From Candidatus Gastranaerophilales bacterium (lineage in GTDB: Bacteria > Cyanobacteriota > Vampirovibrionia > Gastranaerophilales > Gastranaerophilaceae): 42,184 nt of DNA. The translations under genes were made by a program, and so were the position numbers. The DNA is taken from NCBI GenBank assembly GCA_944325895.1, contig CALVCA010000013.1, positions 1 through 42,184 on the forward strand, given 5' to 3'. A model generated the notes under the pieces. That model was not told the origin of the DNA. It saw nothing but the letters and a program-made list of their open reading frames with translations, and ran no database searches. Shown here piece after piece: positions 17,192 through 26,702 of this stretch (the stretch's first letter is position 1; every line of letters begins with the position of its first letter).

Positions 17192-18208
17192 TTATTCTAA
17201 CTCTGCTAATTTTTTATATAACTCAATTTGTTTTTCGGATAAATTTTTCGGAATAACAATTTTTATATGGAGATTTAAATTACCAAAACCGCCTGCTTTT
17301 TTAGGCAAACCTAAATCTTTAAGTCTCAAAGTCTGTCCTGAAGAAGTTTTTGGCGGAATTTTGATACCTATTTTCCCGTGTAATGTCTGAATATCCTTTT
17401 TTGTGCCTAAAACAGCCTCTGACGGTGTAATTTCAATATCTTTAGTTAAATCACTACCATCCATTTTATATTCTTTATCTTTAAGATGAATTATCAAATA
17501 CAAATCACCCTTACGGCCGTATTCATCTTTTTTCCCTTCATTTTTAACTCTGACCTTTTGACCTTCTTTTACATCGGAAGGAATTTTTACTTTAATAGAT
17601 TTTTGTTCGGATTTTATACCGGTGCCGCCGCAAGCACTGCAAAAGCCGCCATTTGGAGGACACTGCGTACATTTCTCCATTTGATTAAAGCGGACACTTA
17701 TCGGTTTTTGCTCAAACAAATCTTTTGCGGTGATATTAAGAGTCATTGTAACATCAAGATTTTCAGCTTTTGGCTGTTGGCGACGTGTTTTAGTCTGTTG
17801 AGCCGATGTACCAAAATCAAATCCGCCAAAATCCATTCGGCGACCGGAAGATTGACCTGACATCATGTCGCCGAACAATGAACTAAAAAAGTCTGAAAAT
17901 CCGCCGAAATCCTGACCGCCAAAGTTAAATGCTTGACCGCCAAAATTAAACTGTTCAAATCCCGGCGGCGGAGTATACTCTGCACCGCCTTGCCAGTTAG
18001 CACCCAAACTGTCATATCTTTGACGTTTTTGTTTATCACTCAATACTTCATAAGCTTCGTTTATATCTTTAAATTTAGCTTCCGCCTCTTTTGTTTTATT
18101 TACATCAGGGTGATATTTACGTGCAAGCTTTCTGTAAGCTGATTTGATTTCCGCTTCCGTAGCTCCTCGTTTTACTCCCAATATTTCATAATAATCTTTG
18201 TATTGCAT
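17192..18208 (-). CDS. dnaJ: DnaJ-family co-chaperone with reduced zinc region
   Basis: A 338-residue Hsp40: J domain (about 4-67) with the HPD motif in RKYHPDVNK, a Gly/Phe-rich linker (about 75-145; repeated FNFGGQ/FGG units), then C-terminal substrate-binding domains. Instead of four CxxCxGxG repeats it has only CTQC and CSACGGTG within about 20 residues, so it would bind at most one zinc ion. It is intermediate between canonical DnaJ and CbpA-type proteins. It stands alone, without grpE or dnaK, between the gcv operon and clpC. A start after AGGGGA is well placed. Confidence 0.9.
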   Translation of the reverse strand: MQYKDYYEILGVKRGATEAEIKSAYRKLARKYHPDVNKTKEAEAKFKDINEAYEVLSDKQKRQRYDSLGANWQGGAEYTPPPGFEQFNFGGQAFNFGGQDFGGFSDFFSSLFGDMMSGQSSGRRMDFGGFDFGTSAQQTKTRRQQPKAENLDVTMTLNITAKDLFEQKPISVRFNQMEKCTQCPPNGGFCSACGGTGIKSEQKSIKVKIPSDVKEGQKVRVKNEGKKDEYGRKGDLYLIIHLKDKEYKMDGSDLTKDIEITPSEAVLGTKKDIQTLHGKIGIKIPPKTSSGQTLRLKDLGLPKKAGGFGNLNLHIKIVIPKNLSEKQIELYKKLAELE

Positions 18209-18305
18209 ATTTATCCCCTATTATTATAATAATATAAAATTCTTTAATCTTTAATTTTTTAATTATTTTTTAATTTTATTACACTAAATTTTCAATAAAT
18301 AAGCA

Positions 18306-18338
18306 ACAAAAAAATAAGAGGTTTATTAACCTCTTATT
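18306..18338 (-). terminator. Terminator of clpC
   Basis: AATAAGAGGTT and AACCTCTTATT form a perfect 11-bp stem with a four-base loop; on the minus strand it is followed by seven T. It overlaps the clpC stop codon. Confidence 0.9.
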
Positions 18339-20835
18339 CTGCAGAAACTTCTACCTCTTCTTTTGCTTTTGATTTACGCTTTGTCCCGCCTTTTTCAAAC
18401 GCAATTTTACCGTCTTTTATAACGATTTTTACAGTATCACCGTTAGCATACTTGCCGGAGAGAATTTCTTCTGCGAGTTCGTCCTCAATCTTACGTTGAA
18501 TTAAACGTCTTAACGGCCTTGCACCATATGCTTCGGAATAACCGTTTTCCGCCAAATGATCTTTTACCTCATCAGTAACTTCAACAGACAGTTCACGTTC
18601 TTGTAAACGTTTGAATAAATCTTTAAGCATCAAATCAACAATTTGTCTTATTTCTTCTTTACTCAAATGAGAGAATACAATTGTTTCATCAATACGGTTT
18701 AAGAATTCAGGTCTGAAGGCTTTTTTCATTTCTTCAGTAACAGTTTCTTTAAGTTTTTCGTATTTATCTTTAGATTCGTCATCTCCAACAGAAAAACCTA
18801 ATTTTGCGGTATTTGTAATCATGCTGGCACCGACATTTGACGTCATAATTATAATGGTATTTTTGAAATTAATATGACGTCCTTTAGAATCAGTCAATCT
18901 GCCGTCATCAAGAATTTGCAACATAATATTAAACACATCAGGATGAGCTTTTTCTATTTCATCAAAAAGCACAACCGAATAAGGTTTTTTACGAATCAAT
19001 TCAGTCAAATGACCGCCATCATCATATCCGACATATCCCGGAGGAGATCCTATAAGTTTTGCAGTTGAATGTTTTTCCATAAATTCAGACATATCAACTC
19101 TTATCATATTATCTTCCGAACCGAATACGGCTTCTGCTAAAGCTTTTGCCAGCTCAGTCTTACCTACACCGGTAGGACCGCAGAATATAAAGCTACCAAT
19201 AGGTCTGTTAGGTGATTTTAAACCGACTCGTGCCCGGCGAATTGCTTTAGAAATTGCTACAACTGCATCGTTTTGACCTATTACACGAGCATGAAGAGTT
19301 TCTTCAAGCTTTAACAGTCTTTCACTTTCACCTTCAGTCAATTTAGTAACCGGTACACCCGTCATTGTTGCAATTACCTCCGCAACATTTTCCGCTGTAA
19401 CCGTCGGTTTGTTAGCTTCATGTTCTTCTTTCCATTTAGCTGACATTTCACGAATACGATCACGCATATCAGCTTCTTCATCTCTTAATTGAGAAGCCTT
19501 TTCAAATTCTTGATTTCTTATTGCATCTTCTTTTTCTTTTATTAAAGTACGCAATTCTTTTTCCATCATTTTACCTTCGGGAGAAAGAGTGGAAACCTTT
19601 AATCTGACTTTAGAACTTGCTTCATCCAAAACATCAATGGCTTTATCCGGCAAAAATCTGTCAGTAATATACTTATTTGACAGTTTTACTGCGGCAACAA
19701 CAGCCTCATCGGATATAATCAAATTATGGTGTTCTTCATATTTATTTTTGATACCTTTTATAATTTCTATAGATTCATCTTCAGTAGGTTCATCAATCAT
19801 AACCGGCTGAAAACGTCTTTCTAAAGCAGAATCTTTTTCGACATATTTTCTATATTCATCTAAAGTTGTCGCACCTATAACTTGAATTTCACCTCTTGAT
19901 AATGCCGGTTTCAAAATATTTGCGGCATCAATAGCTCCTTCAGCCGCCCCTGCACCGATAAGAGTATGCATTTCATCAATTACTAAAATAATATTTCCGG
20001 CTTGTCTTATTTCGTCCATGATTTTTTTAAGACGTTCTTCAAATTCACCTCTATATTTTGTACCGGCAACCAAAAGCCCCATATCAAGCTGAATAACTTT
20101 TTTGCCATCCAAAATATCAGGAACCTCTGCATTCACAATTCTTATAGCAAGACCTTCTGCTACTGCGGTTTTACCGACACCGGGTTCACCTATTAAAACA
20201 GGGTTATTTTTAGTTCTTCTAGCAAGAATTTGAATAACACGTTCTATTTCTTTTTCTCTGCCTACAACAGGATCCAGTCTTAATTCTTGAGCTGCCAGCG
20301 TCAAATCCCGTCCGAACTCATCCAAACTAGGTGTCTTTGTTTTTCCGCCTGAAGAACTGCTTGAAGATGTTGTCGAAGAACTTGTTGTTTGAGGTTTTGA
20401 TTCTCCAAGCATTTTAATAACATTGCTTCTGATTTTATTCAAATCAACACCTAAATTTTCTAATACTCTAGCCGCAACACCTTCGCCTTCTCTTATCAAA
20501 CCCAAAAGCAGATGTTCTGTTCCTATATAATTATGACCTAATTGTCTTGCCTCATCCCAGGACAATTCCAAAACTCTTTTAGCACGGGGAGTAAACGGTA
20601 TTTCTACTGCAACAAAACCTGAGCCTCTGCCTATTATTTTTTCGACTTCAGCCCTGGCATCTTTAAGAGTAACACCCATAGCCTTAAGCGTTTTTGCTGC
20701 AACACCGGTACCTTCGCCTATCAAACCCAATAAGACCTGTTCAGTACCGACAAAATTATGCCCCAGCCTGCGTGCTTCTTCTTGTGCCAGCATTATTACC
20801 TTTATTGCCTTTTCGGTAAAACGTTCAAACATCAT
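18334..20835 (-). CDS. clpC: ATP-dependent Clp protease ATPase subunit ClpC
   Basis: An 833-residue Hsp100 unfoldase that feeds substrates to ClpP. Two N-terminal Clp-N repeats (about 2-70 and 78-145: [21 protein letters not shown] and [20 protein letters not shown]), a Ser-rich linker, ATPase 1 with GEPGVGKTA and [11 protein letters not shown], a UVR-type coiled region (about 420-475), ATPase 2 with GPTGVGKTE and [12 protein letters not shown], and a C-terminal D2 small domain. The basic Lys-rich tail is lineage-variable. ClpC with the UVR middle is typical of Cyanobacteria and Firmicutes. Two adjacent ATGs follow GGGAG; either may start. Confidence 0.97.
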   Translation of the reverse strand: MMFERFTEKAIKVIMLAQEEARRLGHNFVGTEQVLLGLIGEGTGVAAKTLKAMGVTLKDARAEVEKIIGRGSGFVAVEIPFTPRAKRVLELSWDEARQLGHNYIGTEHLLLGLIREGEGVAARVLENLGVDLNKIRSNVIKMLGESKPQTTSSSTTSSSSSSGGKTKTPSLDEFGRDLTLAAQELRLDPVVGREKEIERVIQILARRTKNNPVLIGEPGVGKTAVAEGLAIRIVNAEVPDILDGKKVIQLDMGLLVAGTKYRGEFEERLKKIMDEIRQAGNIILVIDEMHTLIGAGAAEGAIDAANILKPALSRGEIQVIGATTLDEYRKYVEKDSALERRFQPVMIDEPTEDESIEIIKGIKNKYEEHHNLIISDEAVVAAVKLSNKYITDRFLPDKAIDVLDEASSKVRLKVSTLSPEGKMMEKELRTLIKEKEDAIRNQEFEKASQLRDEEADMRDRIREMSAKWKEEHEANKPTVTAENVAEVIATMTGVPVTKLTEGESERLLKLEETLHARVIGQNDAVVAISKAIRRARVGLKSPNRPIGSFIFCGPTGVGKTELAKALAEAVFGSEDNMIRVDMSEFMEKHSTAKLIGSPPGYVGYDDGGHLTELIRKKPYSVVLFDEIEKAHPDVFNIMLQILDDGRLTDSKGRHINFKNTIIIMTSNVGASMITNTAKLGFSVGDDESKDKYEKLKETVTEEMKKAFRPEFLNRIDETIVFSHLSKEEIRQIVDLMLKDLFKRLQERELSVEVTDEVKDHLAENGYSEAYGARPLRRLIQRKIEDELAEEILSGKYANGDTVKIVIKDGKIAFEKGGTKRKSKAKEEVEVSAE

Positions 20836-20974
20836 TTCTCCCTTCTTTTATTAAAAATTATATAACAAAACATAAAAACATTCAAGCCTGAATAATATAA
20901 ATAGTTTAATACTTGCTTTTTTGGCTTTAGCACATAAAATTAATTCATGTATAGATTAAGAGAGGATTAGGGAA

Positions 20975-22048
20975 TTGGATTTTACAACACTGACTATAGA
21001 ATTTTTAGGTAAACTTGCCTCAATTGTAGGAAATTACGGTTGGGCTATTATAGTATTGACAATAATTGTAAGGATTTGTTTATGGCCGCTGAATGTATCA
21101 CAACAGCGTTCAATGCGTATGATGCAAACCTTACAGCCCAAACTAAAAGCTATTCAAGATCGCTATAAAAATAACCCGCAAGTTATGCAGCAAAAAATGA
21201 TGGAATTTTACAAAGAACATAAATTTAATCCAATGGGCGGCTGTTTGCCTTTATTAATTCAAATGCCTATATTTATACTTTTATATTCGGCATTAATGAG
21301 TCCTCAATTTATACAAACAGCAGGTAATGCTAATTTTTTATTTATAAACAGACTTGATACAACCCTAAGGGCTTCTGCAGGTATTTCAAACGACGGAGTA
21401 ATGGGAACATCCAAATATGACCGATTTATTTCAGGAAAAACAGCAACTGTTTATTTGCCTGACGAAACCTTAAATAATGTTAAAATAACAAAGCCAAATC
21501 AGGCTTTAGAAATTCAAGGCGAGCTTATTCCGGGTGAAAATATTGATTTTAAAATAAGCCTGGATAATTTAAATTTAAAATTCTCACAGCTTCAAAAAAT
21601 AGAAAAAGCTGAAGTTACAATAACAGATGTAAACACAAAAGAAACCGAAAAAGTAACTTTTAACCGTCAGGGTGAAATTTTAGCAGCATCGGTTCCGTCA
21701 ATTGAAGTTAAACAATCATTCCATTTTGACGTACTTTTATTAATAGCTCTGTTTGGTTTAACAATGTACATATCACAAAAGGTTATGATGACAACAAATA
21801 ATCAAAAAGAACAAGATCCGGCACAGGCTGCTATTCAAAAGTCCATGGGAACATTTATGCCGATAATGATTATTGCAACATTTGTTATTATTCCTATTCC
21901 TGCAGGTGTACTTTTATATCTTGTCACAAGCAACATTTTCCAAATAGCACAATCCATTATAGTTAATAAACAAATGGACATAGAACATGCTTCAAAAGTT
22001 GCAGACATTGAAATAGACAATGCAAAAAAAATTGACAATAAGGAGTAA
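20975..22048 (+). CDS. yidC: YidC/Oxa1-family membrane protein insertase
   Basis: Inserts and folds inner-membrane proteins. 357 residues from a TTG start following GAGGATTAGGG. The core is present: GNYGWAIIVLTIIVRICLWPL (membrane helix with the conserved groove Arg), the cytoplasmic hairpin QRSMRMMQTLQPKLKAIQ through EFYKEHKFNPMGGCLPLLIQMPIF, and two C-terminal helices (about 235-255 and 290-320). A soluble insert (about 120-230) separates the first helices from the rest, as in cyanobacterial-type YidC. It is unlinked from rpmH-rnpA, and queA follows five bases after its stop, so the two are cotranscribed. Confidence 0.93.
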   Translation: MDFTTLTIEFLGKLASIVGNYGWAIIVLTIIVRICLWPLNVSQQRSMRMMQTLQPKLKAIQDRYKNNPQVMQQKMMEFYKEHKFNPMGGCLPLLIQMPIFILLYSALMSPQFIQTAGNANFLFINRLDTTLRASAGISNDGVMGTSKYDRFISGKTATVYLPDETLNNVKITKPNQALEIQGELIPGENIDFKISLDNLNLKFSQLQKIEKAEVTITDVNTKETEKVTFNRQGEILAASVPSIEVKQSFHFDVLLLIALFGLTMYISQKVMMTTNNQKEQDPAQAAIQKSMGTFMPIMIIATFVIIPIPAGVLLYLVTSNIFQIAQSIIVNKQMDIEHASKVADIEIDNAKKIDNKE

Positions 22049-22053
22049 ATCAA

Positions 22054-23094
22054 TTGTTACAGCTCAAAGACTTTGATTATGACCTTCCAAAAGAGCTTGT
22101 AGCACAAATGCCTGCTGACAAACGAGAAGATTCTCGTATGATGATTTTAGATCGTCAGCTCCAAACGATTGAGCACAAACATTTTTACGATATAGAAAAT
22201 TTTTTGGATAAAAACACTCTTTTAGTATTAAATAATACAAAAGTACTACCTGCACGACTTTTTGGAACTAAAGACACAGGAGCAAAAATCGAAATTTTTC
22301 TATTAAAACAGGTAAAAAATAATCAGTGGAAATGTCTTATAAAACCGTCCAAACGGGTAAAGCAAAATATGATTATATTTATAAGCAATGAATTATCCGT
22401 AAAAATAATAGAAAAACAAGACGATGAATGGCTGGTTGAATTAATTTATCAAGGAGATTTATACGACACACTTCATAAAATCGGGAATATTCCGCTCCCG
22501 CCGTATATAGAAAGAAAAATACAATCAGACGATATAAAAAAATTTGATTTAGAAAGATACCAAACAGTATACGCAAAAGACGAAGGTTCTGTTGCTGCAC
22601 CTACAGCAGGGCTGCATTTTACAAAAGAAATTTTAGAAAATCTTAAACAAAAAGGTGTAGAGATAGCATATGTAACATTGAATGTAGGCTTGGGGACCTT
22701 TAAGCCCGTTAAATGCGAAAACATAACCGAACACAAAATGCATTCGGAAGACTTTGAAATTTCAAAAGAAACAGCCGATGCCATCAATAATGCCAAAAAA
22801 TCAGGCAAAAAAATTGTTGCAGTCGGAACTACTACTGTCAGGACATTAGAAACCGCCTTTCAAAAATACGGATGTATCAAAGCATGCCGGGACAGCTCCG
22901 AATTATTTATATATCCGCCTTATGAATTTAAAGTAATTGACAGCCTGTTAACCAATTTTCATCTTCCAAAATCAACACTTTTAATGCTTGTATCAGCTTT
23001 TGCAGGAAAAGATTTCATATTCAAAGCCTACAAAGAAGCAGTTGAAAACAGATACCGATTTTTTAGCTACGGCGATTGCATGTTTATCCGTTAA
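22054..23094 (+). CDS. queA: tRNA preQ1(34) S-adenosylmethionine ribosyltransferase-isomerase
   Basis: Adds the ribosyl moiety of SAM to preQ1 in tRNA anticodons to form epoxyqueuosine. 346 residues, normal for the family, with FDYDLPKELVAQMPADKREDSRMM, LVLNNTKVLPARLFG, GSVAAPTAGLHFT, THVGLGTF-equivalent LNVGLGTFKPV and IDSLLTNFHLPKSTLLMLVSAF. A TTG start follows AAGGAGT. It is directly downstream of yidC, and its stop overlaps the converging kinase-like gene by four bases. Confidence 0.96.
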   Translation: MLQLKDFDYDLPKELVAQMPADKREDSRMMILDRQLQTIEHKHFYDIENFLDKNTLLVLNNTKVLPARLFGTKDTGAKIEIFLLKQVKNNQWKCLIKPSKRVKQNMIIFISNELSVKIIEKQDDEWLVELIYQGDLYDTLHKIGNIPLPPYIERKIQSDDIKKFDLERYQTVYAKDEGSVAAPTAGLHFTKEILENLKQKGVEIAYVTLNVGLGTFKPVKCENITEHKMHSEDFEISKETADAINNAKKSGKKIVAVGTTTVRTLETAFQKYGCIKACRDSSELFIYPPYEFKVIDSLLTNFHLPKSTLLMLVSAFAGKDFIFKAYKEAVENRYRFFSYGDCMFIR

Positions 23095-24485
23095 AAATTT
23101 TTGTCAATATTTATTTTAAATTTTTCAAGAGTATCAATAAGTTTTTTGTATTGATAAAGATCAATATAGTCATCAAATGTTCTTAAATAATAGAAGTTAT
23201 ACTCATCTTTGTTATAAACTTTAAAAACTTCATCAAAATCCTTTTTGCCTTTATATGTTTCTATAATATTTTTATAAGCTTCGTCATCATTTGTTCTGAT
23301 AGCCTTATTCAGCAGCCTGTAATACTTATACTTTTCTTTTGAATCCGCTACCGGAATATAATTATGTTTGACTTTAAATGCATCAATCGCAGACACTAAA
23401 TTAAAATTTTGATAACGTTCCTCATAATTGCCGTATTTTATCATGTCTTCCACTTCGTTTTTAAACTCATTAATAGCGGCATTAAAATCTTCTTTACTAT
23501 AAGAATCCGAAATCGAATTAAATTTTTTGAAATCATTATTATCTACAGCTTCGGTAATTAGACGTTTAATTTTATATTGAGTATTATTTTTTAAATTATT
23601 AGGAACAACGGCACCATAATCATATATTGTATCCAATACCATATTTGTTCCGTAAAATTTATCACCGCAGAATACTTTTACACCCATATCTCTCAAAATA
23701 GGATTTTGAATATTGCTTAAATCAGCATTATAAAAATCTAAAAATTTTGTTACCATAAAGCCATCATTGTCATTTTCTTTTGCAAATTTACCAAAATAAA
23801 ACTTGGCATAATCATTTTTGCGGGCATTTTTTGATGCAAAAACGGCATTCAAAATCTCAGCACCTTTTCCATGAGTAGAATGATAACCAAAAGTTTCAGG
23901 GTCAGGATAAAAAGTTTTTATAACAAAGCTGTCACCATCTGCATTTAATTTAAAAGTTCGCCCTATGCTGCCTTTTCCGAGATATGAAATATCGGCATCT
24001 TTTCCCGTAACTTTTTTAAACTTTTCGACAAAAACGTTTATAGCTTCTTCAAAAATTTCTGCAGGAGATTTTTGTTCTACAACTTCATTTTTATTAAATA
24101 AGTCACTGCCAAAGTTTTTTATTTTACCGATAAAATTAGCATTTTGTACAGGTTGCCCTTTGTGTGGGACAGAAACAGTTTTTGCAAAATCCGTAAATAA
24201 CCGATTAATGGCATGAGTAAACAGACCTCTGTTTTCTTTAGGCACATTCATAATCCATTTATCCGGCAATGCACCTATATAACTGCTTGTATTAGGACAA
24301 TTGTTAAGAATTTTTTCAACATGCCTTGGAGAACAATAATTCTTTTTCAAATACCCTGTCAAAGCACGATGTTTTAGCACCTCGTGTTTTGAATATTCTT
24401 CTTCTTTTAACAACTCAGTGCAAAATTTTAAACCTTTTTTTATGCTTCTTGAAGCAAAATTATTTTTGGGAAATGTAATTTTCAT
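23091..24485 (-). CDS. Protein-kinase-fold-like hypothetical protein
   Basis: A protein of about 464 residues. Around 167-195 it reads ISYLGKGSIGRTFKL followed by FVIKTF, resembling the glycine-rich loop (GKGSIG, about 170-175) and ATP-binding lysine (K190) of protein kinase-like folds; DMGVKVF and the acidic residues after it are less clear. The N-terminus (about 1-140) is a basic helical extension and the C-terminus (about 330-464) is helical, neither recognised. There is no membrane segment. The ATG at 24485 is preferred over a TTG eight codons upstream, where a TATAAT box overlaps the extension. It converges on queA and is divergent from the transglycosylase gene. Confidence 0.55.
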   Translation of the reverse strand: MKITFPKNNFASRSIKKGLKFCTELLKEEEYSKHEVLKHRALTGYLKKNYCSPRHVEKILNNCPNTSSYIGALPDKWIMNVPKENRGLFTHAINRLFTDFAKTVSVPHKGQPVQNANFIGKIKNFGSDLFNKNEVVEQKSPAEIFEEAINVFVEKFKKVTGKDADISYLGKGSIGRTFKLNADGDSFVIKTFYPDPETFGYHSTHGKGAEILNAVFASKNARKNDYAKFYFGKFAKENDNDGFMVTKFLDFYNADLSNIQNPILRDMGVKVFCGDKFYGTNMVLDTIYDYGAVVPNNLKNNTQYKIKRLITEAVDNNDFKKFNSISDSYSKEDFNAAINEFKNEVEDMIKYGNYEERYQNFNLVSAIDAFKVKHNYIPVADSKEKYKYYRLLNKAIRTNDDEAYKNIIETYKGKKDFDEVFKVYNKDEYNFYYLRTFDDYIDLYQYKKLIDTLEKFKINIDKNF

Positions 24486-24584
24486 ATCTATATAACAATT
24501 ATAAAACAAAAATTTGCTATTTAAACAAAAATCCTTAATTTATATGATAACAAATAAAAATTCAATGTGTAAAATTGAGGTGTT

Positions 24585-25298
24585 ATGTTTTCAGAGATGT
24601 TACAAAAAATGTTAAACAGTACAGGGCAAGCAGCGGCAATGCAGCGTGCCATGCAAATGAATAAATATATAGATAACTTCTATAAAAACCAAGCCGTACA
24701 AAATATTCAGCCACCTGCAAACCCTAATGTACAATCTTTTGAAAAAGTTTTATCAGCCTCCCAAAAAGTTAATTTCGGCAGCTTGCTTTTAAATCCGGAA
24801 TCTTTAAAAGTAAAAGCGGAATTAGCAAAACCCGCTGAAGACACAGATACTACACCAGCTAATATAAAAAGCATAACAAATACTAATATTCCAATCATTA
24901 ATAACGGATATACAACCCCGTCGAAAAACCAGCTTATGAATATGATATCTGAGATATCCGAAAAGCACGGAGTAGATGAAAAGCTTGTAAAAGCACTCAT
25001 AAGACAGGAATCCGGCTTCAACCCCAAAGCCAAATCAAAAGCCGGAGCGATGGGTTTAATGCAACTAATGCCGGCAACGGCAAAGGGCTTGGGTGTAACA
25101 GATGCTTACAACCCTGTTCAAAACGTAGACGGCGGCGTCAGGTATTTAAAGTCAATGCTTGAAAAATATAACGGAAACGTTATACTTGCTTTAGCCGCCT
25201 ACAATGCAGGCCCCGGGGCAGTTGATAAATATGACGGTGTGCCGCCTTATAAAGAAACCCAAAATTACGTAAAAAATATTTTAGCAAATTATTTATAA
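24585..25298 (+). CDS. Lytic transglycosylase (SLT domain)
   Basis: Cleaves peptidoglycan glycan strands. 237 residues with a C-terminal Slt-type lysozyme-like domain (about 118-237): KALIRQESGFNPKAKSKAGA with catalytic E142, MGLMQLMPATAKGLG, and LALAAYNAGPGAVDKYDG. The N-terminal about 110 residues are low-complexity, rich in Gln/Asn/Met, and have no classical signal peptide, so export may use a pilus/flagellum-like assembly route or be missed. It sits just upstream of the first prepilin cassette, consistent with a role in passing pilus or secretion structures through the wall (inference). Confidence 0.92.
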   Translation: MFSEMLQKMLNSTGQAAAMQRAMQMNKYIDNFYKNQAVQNIQPPANPNVQSFEKVLSASQKVNFGSLLLNPESLKVKAELAKPAEDTDTTPANIKSITNTNIPIINNGYTTPSKNQLMNMISEISEKHGVDEKLVKALIRQESGFNPKAKSKAGAMGLMQLMPATAKGLGVTDAYNPVQNVDGGVRYLKSMLEKYNGNVILALAAYNAGPGAVDKYDGVPPYKETQNYVKNILANYL

Positions 25299-25318
25299 AT
25301 ATTTTAATTTTCTATAAC

Positions 25319-25348
25319 AAAAAAGGCTGTTTGCATACGGCCTTTTTT
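25319..25348 (+). terminator. Terminator of the transglycosylase gene
   Basis: An A-rich arm with GGCTGT pairs with ACGGCC (one wobble) across a six-base loop and is followed by TTTTTT. Confidence 0.8.
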
Positions 25349-25471
25349 AGCTAAAAAGATTTTTCTTATTATTTTAAATTCTTTTTTATATACACCCGGG
25401 TAGTTTACCTATTATAAATTTATTAGTTTAATATAATTAAATCTTTTTCATACTTCCAGCTATTCTTGATC

Positions 25472-25496
25472 GAGCCTGTTTCAGGCTCTTTTTTTT
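25472..25496 (+). terminator. Strong terminator just before prepilin cassette 1
   Basis: GAGCCTG-ttt-CAGGCTC with an eight-T tract. It ends two bases before the TTGACA of the cassette promoter, isolating the cassette from upstream transcription. Confidence 0.88.
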
Positions 25497-25498
25497 GC

Positions 25499-25548
25499 TT
25501 GACAAATTCAAAAAAATAGTATTTAATTAAGAAAAAAGGAGTTAAGAG
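25499..25548 (+). promoter_or_regulatory. Cassette 1 promoter P1 and RBS
   Basis: TTGACA (25499-25504), 17 bases, TTTAAT (25522-25527), then AAGGAGTTAAGAG before the leader ATG. The same spacing and RBS recur in all four cassettes. Confidence 0.8.
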
Positions 25549-25608
25549 ATGAAAACAATTGAAGAATTAGCGGATAAGATGGTCGCCCCCCCCCTACAGC
25601 CTGCTTGA
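25549..25608 (+). CDS. 19-codon leader ORF with C9 tract, cassette 1
   Basis: Encodes MKTIEELADKMVAPPLQPA from an ATG with a strong RBS. Codons 13-16 span nine consecutive C (25586-25594). The stop TGA lies 11 bases after the tract. With one more C (or a -1 slip) the frame bypasses that stop and runs without interruption into the long prepilin ORF that starts nominally at the TTG at 25605. With eight C it stops at a TAG a little further on. Sequence after the tract differs from the other three cassettes, yet the frame relation is the same. It may be a regulatory leader peptide, or the true first codons of a phase-variable gene. Confidence 0.6.
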   Translation: MKTIEELADKMVAPPLQPA

Positions 25609-26684
25609 TTAGAGCCTTTCGGGCTGTTTTTGGTAGTTTATTTTACTCTATACATCATTTTGGACAAAAAAATTATTTTAATAAAGTTACTAAGGCATTA
25701 TGCCAAAATAACTTTTTAACGAACTTATTCCACTCAACCCGTCATTCTGAGCGGAGCGAAGGTGCTACGCAGCGGATTTGGACAAGAGTGAGCGAAGCTA
25801 AACTCGTCCCGAAAACCACGCTTTTGCGAACTGTACAAATCCAAGACCGTAGACATACTGAGTTTTGCATAGCATTTCACGGCTGCAAGATCCTGAAACA
25901 AGTTCAGGATGACAGTGCTACGCACGTAGACACATTAGATTTTGCATTGTCTTCTACACGTCATTCTGAGCGGAGCGAAGAATCTCTTAATGAGATCCTT
26001 CGGCTGAAGCCTCAGGGTGCTACGCACGTAGGTATGTCTAACAACAATCGTCGTGCCGCCTTCACGCTCGCCGAGGTTCTTATCACCCTCGGGATTATTG
26101 GGGTTGTCGCTGCTTTGACTATCCCGACTTTAATTTCCAAATATCAGGATATTCAATTTAAAACCGCTTATAAAAAAGCTTTTTCCGATTTTAATCAAGT
26201 GCTTTTATACGCCATGGCAAATAATGAAATGCCTTACAGATCAAGCACCTTTAATCCAAATACAACTTCTAAAGAATTTGAAATGATAAAAGCCGGTTTT
26301 AAAGTCGCAAAAGAATGTGACAGCGATACGTTTTACGAATGCTGGGCTAAAGGTGACGCTATTTGCGGAGGTTCCGGAAACCCTGACGAGTGCCAACCAA
26401 AACCTGAAGCTTCTGTAAATCCATTTATTGATATATCGGGCAGAAGCTGGGGATCTTATGATAGCTCTGAAAATATTTTTATTGTTGATACTAATGGTTT
26501 ATCAGAACCAAATATGTTTGGTAAAGACAGGTGGATTTTTACTTTAGCTGATGAAAAAGGTCAAAGAGTATCTGTCGGATACCCTGTTCAAGTTAAACCT
26601 TACCGAAATACCGATATTACAACTGTAAACTCGCTCTGTAAACAACCGCCTTGTTATTATCATTCCTGGCTTTATAAAAAATAG
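25605..26684 (+). CDS. Type IV prepilin-like protein, cassette 1
   Basis: The open frame is 359 residues from a TTG. The recognisable prepilin begins at MSNNNRRAA/FTLAEVLITL (internal ATG at 26034), giving a normal nine-residue leader, E5 of the mature protein and a 20-odd-residue hydrophobic helix ending AALTIPTLI; the mature protein would be about 207 residues with Cys pairs in its globular part. The residue before the cleavage site is Ala, not the usual Gly. The upstream about 140 codons are built from palindromic repeat modules that remain open. The last 122 bases before the C-terminal codons (26507-26628) are identical to cassette 2. Likely a pseudopilin of a pilus or type II secretion-like machine, processed by a prepilin peptidase. 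Confidence 0.8.
   Translation: MIRAFRAVFGSLFYSIHHFGQKNYFNKVTKALCQNNFLTNLFHSTRHSERSEGATQRIWTRVSEAKLVPKTTLLRTVQIQDRRHTEFCIAFHGCKILKQVQDDSATHVDTLDFALSSTRHSERSEESLNEILRLKPQGATHVGMSNNNRRAAFTLAEVLITLGIIGVVAALTIPTLISKYQDIQFKTAYKKAFSDFNQVLLYAMANNEMPYRSSTFNPNTTSKEFEMIKAGFKVAKECDSDTFYECWAKGDAICGGSGNPDECQPKPEASVNPFIDISGRSWGSYDSSENIFIVDTNGLSEPNMFGKDRWIFTLADEKGQRVSVGYPVQVKPYRNTDITTVNSLCKQPPCYYHSWLYKK
25740..26031 (+). repeat. Palindromic repeat modules inside cassette 1
   Basis: Order: short CGTCATTCTGAG half-hairpin (25740), a 145-base module (25771-25915) nearly identical to 28716-28860, a palindrome CTACGCACGTAG (25918-25929), a second CGTCATTCTGAG hairpin (25959 onward) and another CTACGCACGTAG (26020-26031). 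All keep the reading frame open into the prepilin. Confidence 0.8.
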
Positions 26685-26702
26685 CGGGATTTTAACCCGC
26701 TT
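26675..26702 (-). terminator. Terminator of lysS, shared with prepilin 1
   Basis: AGCGGG and CCCGCT form a stem between the two converging stop codons; on the minus strand a six-T run follows, serving lysS. Confidence 0.7.

Noticed and set aside
25740-26031. Repeated units as a CRISPR array
   Set aside because: Units differ in length and order, are not regularly spaced, have no unique spacers between them, and no cas genes are nearby.
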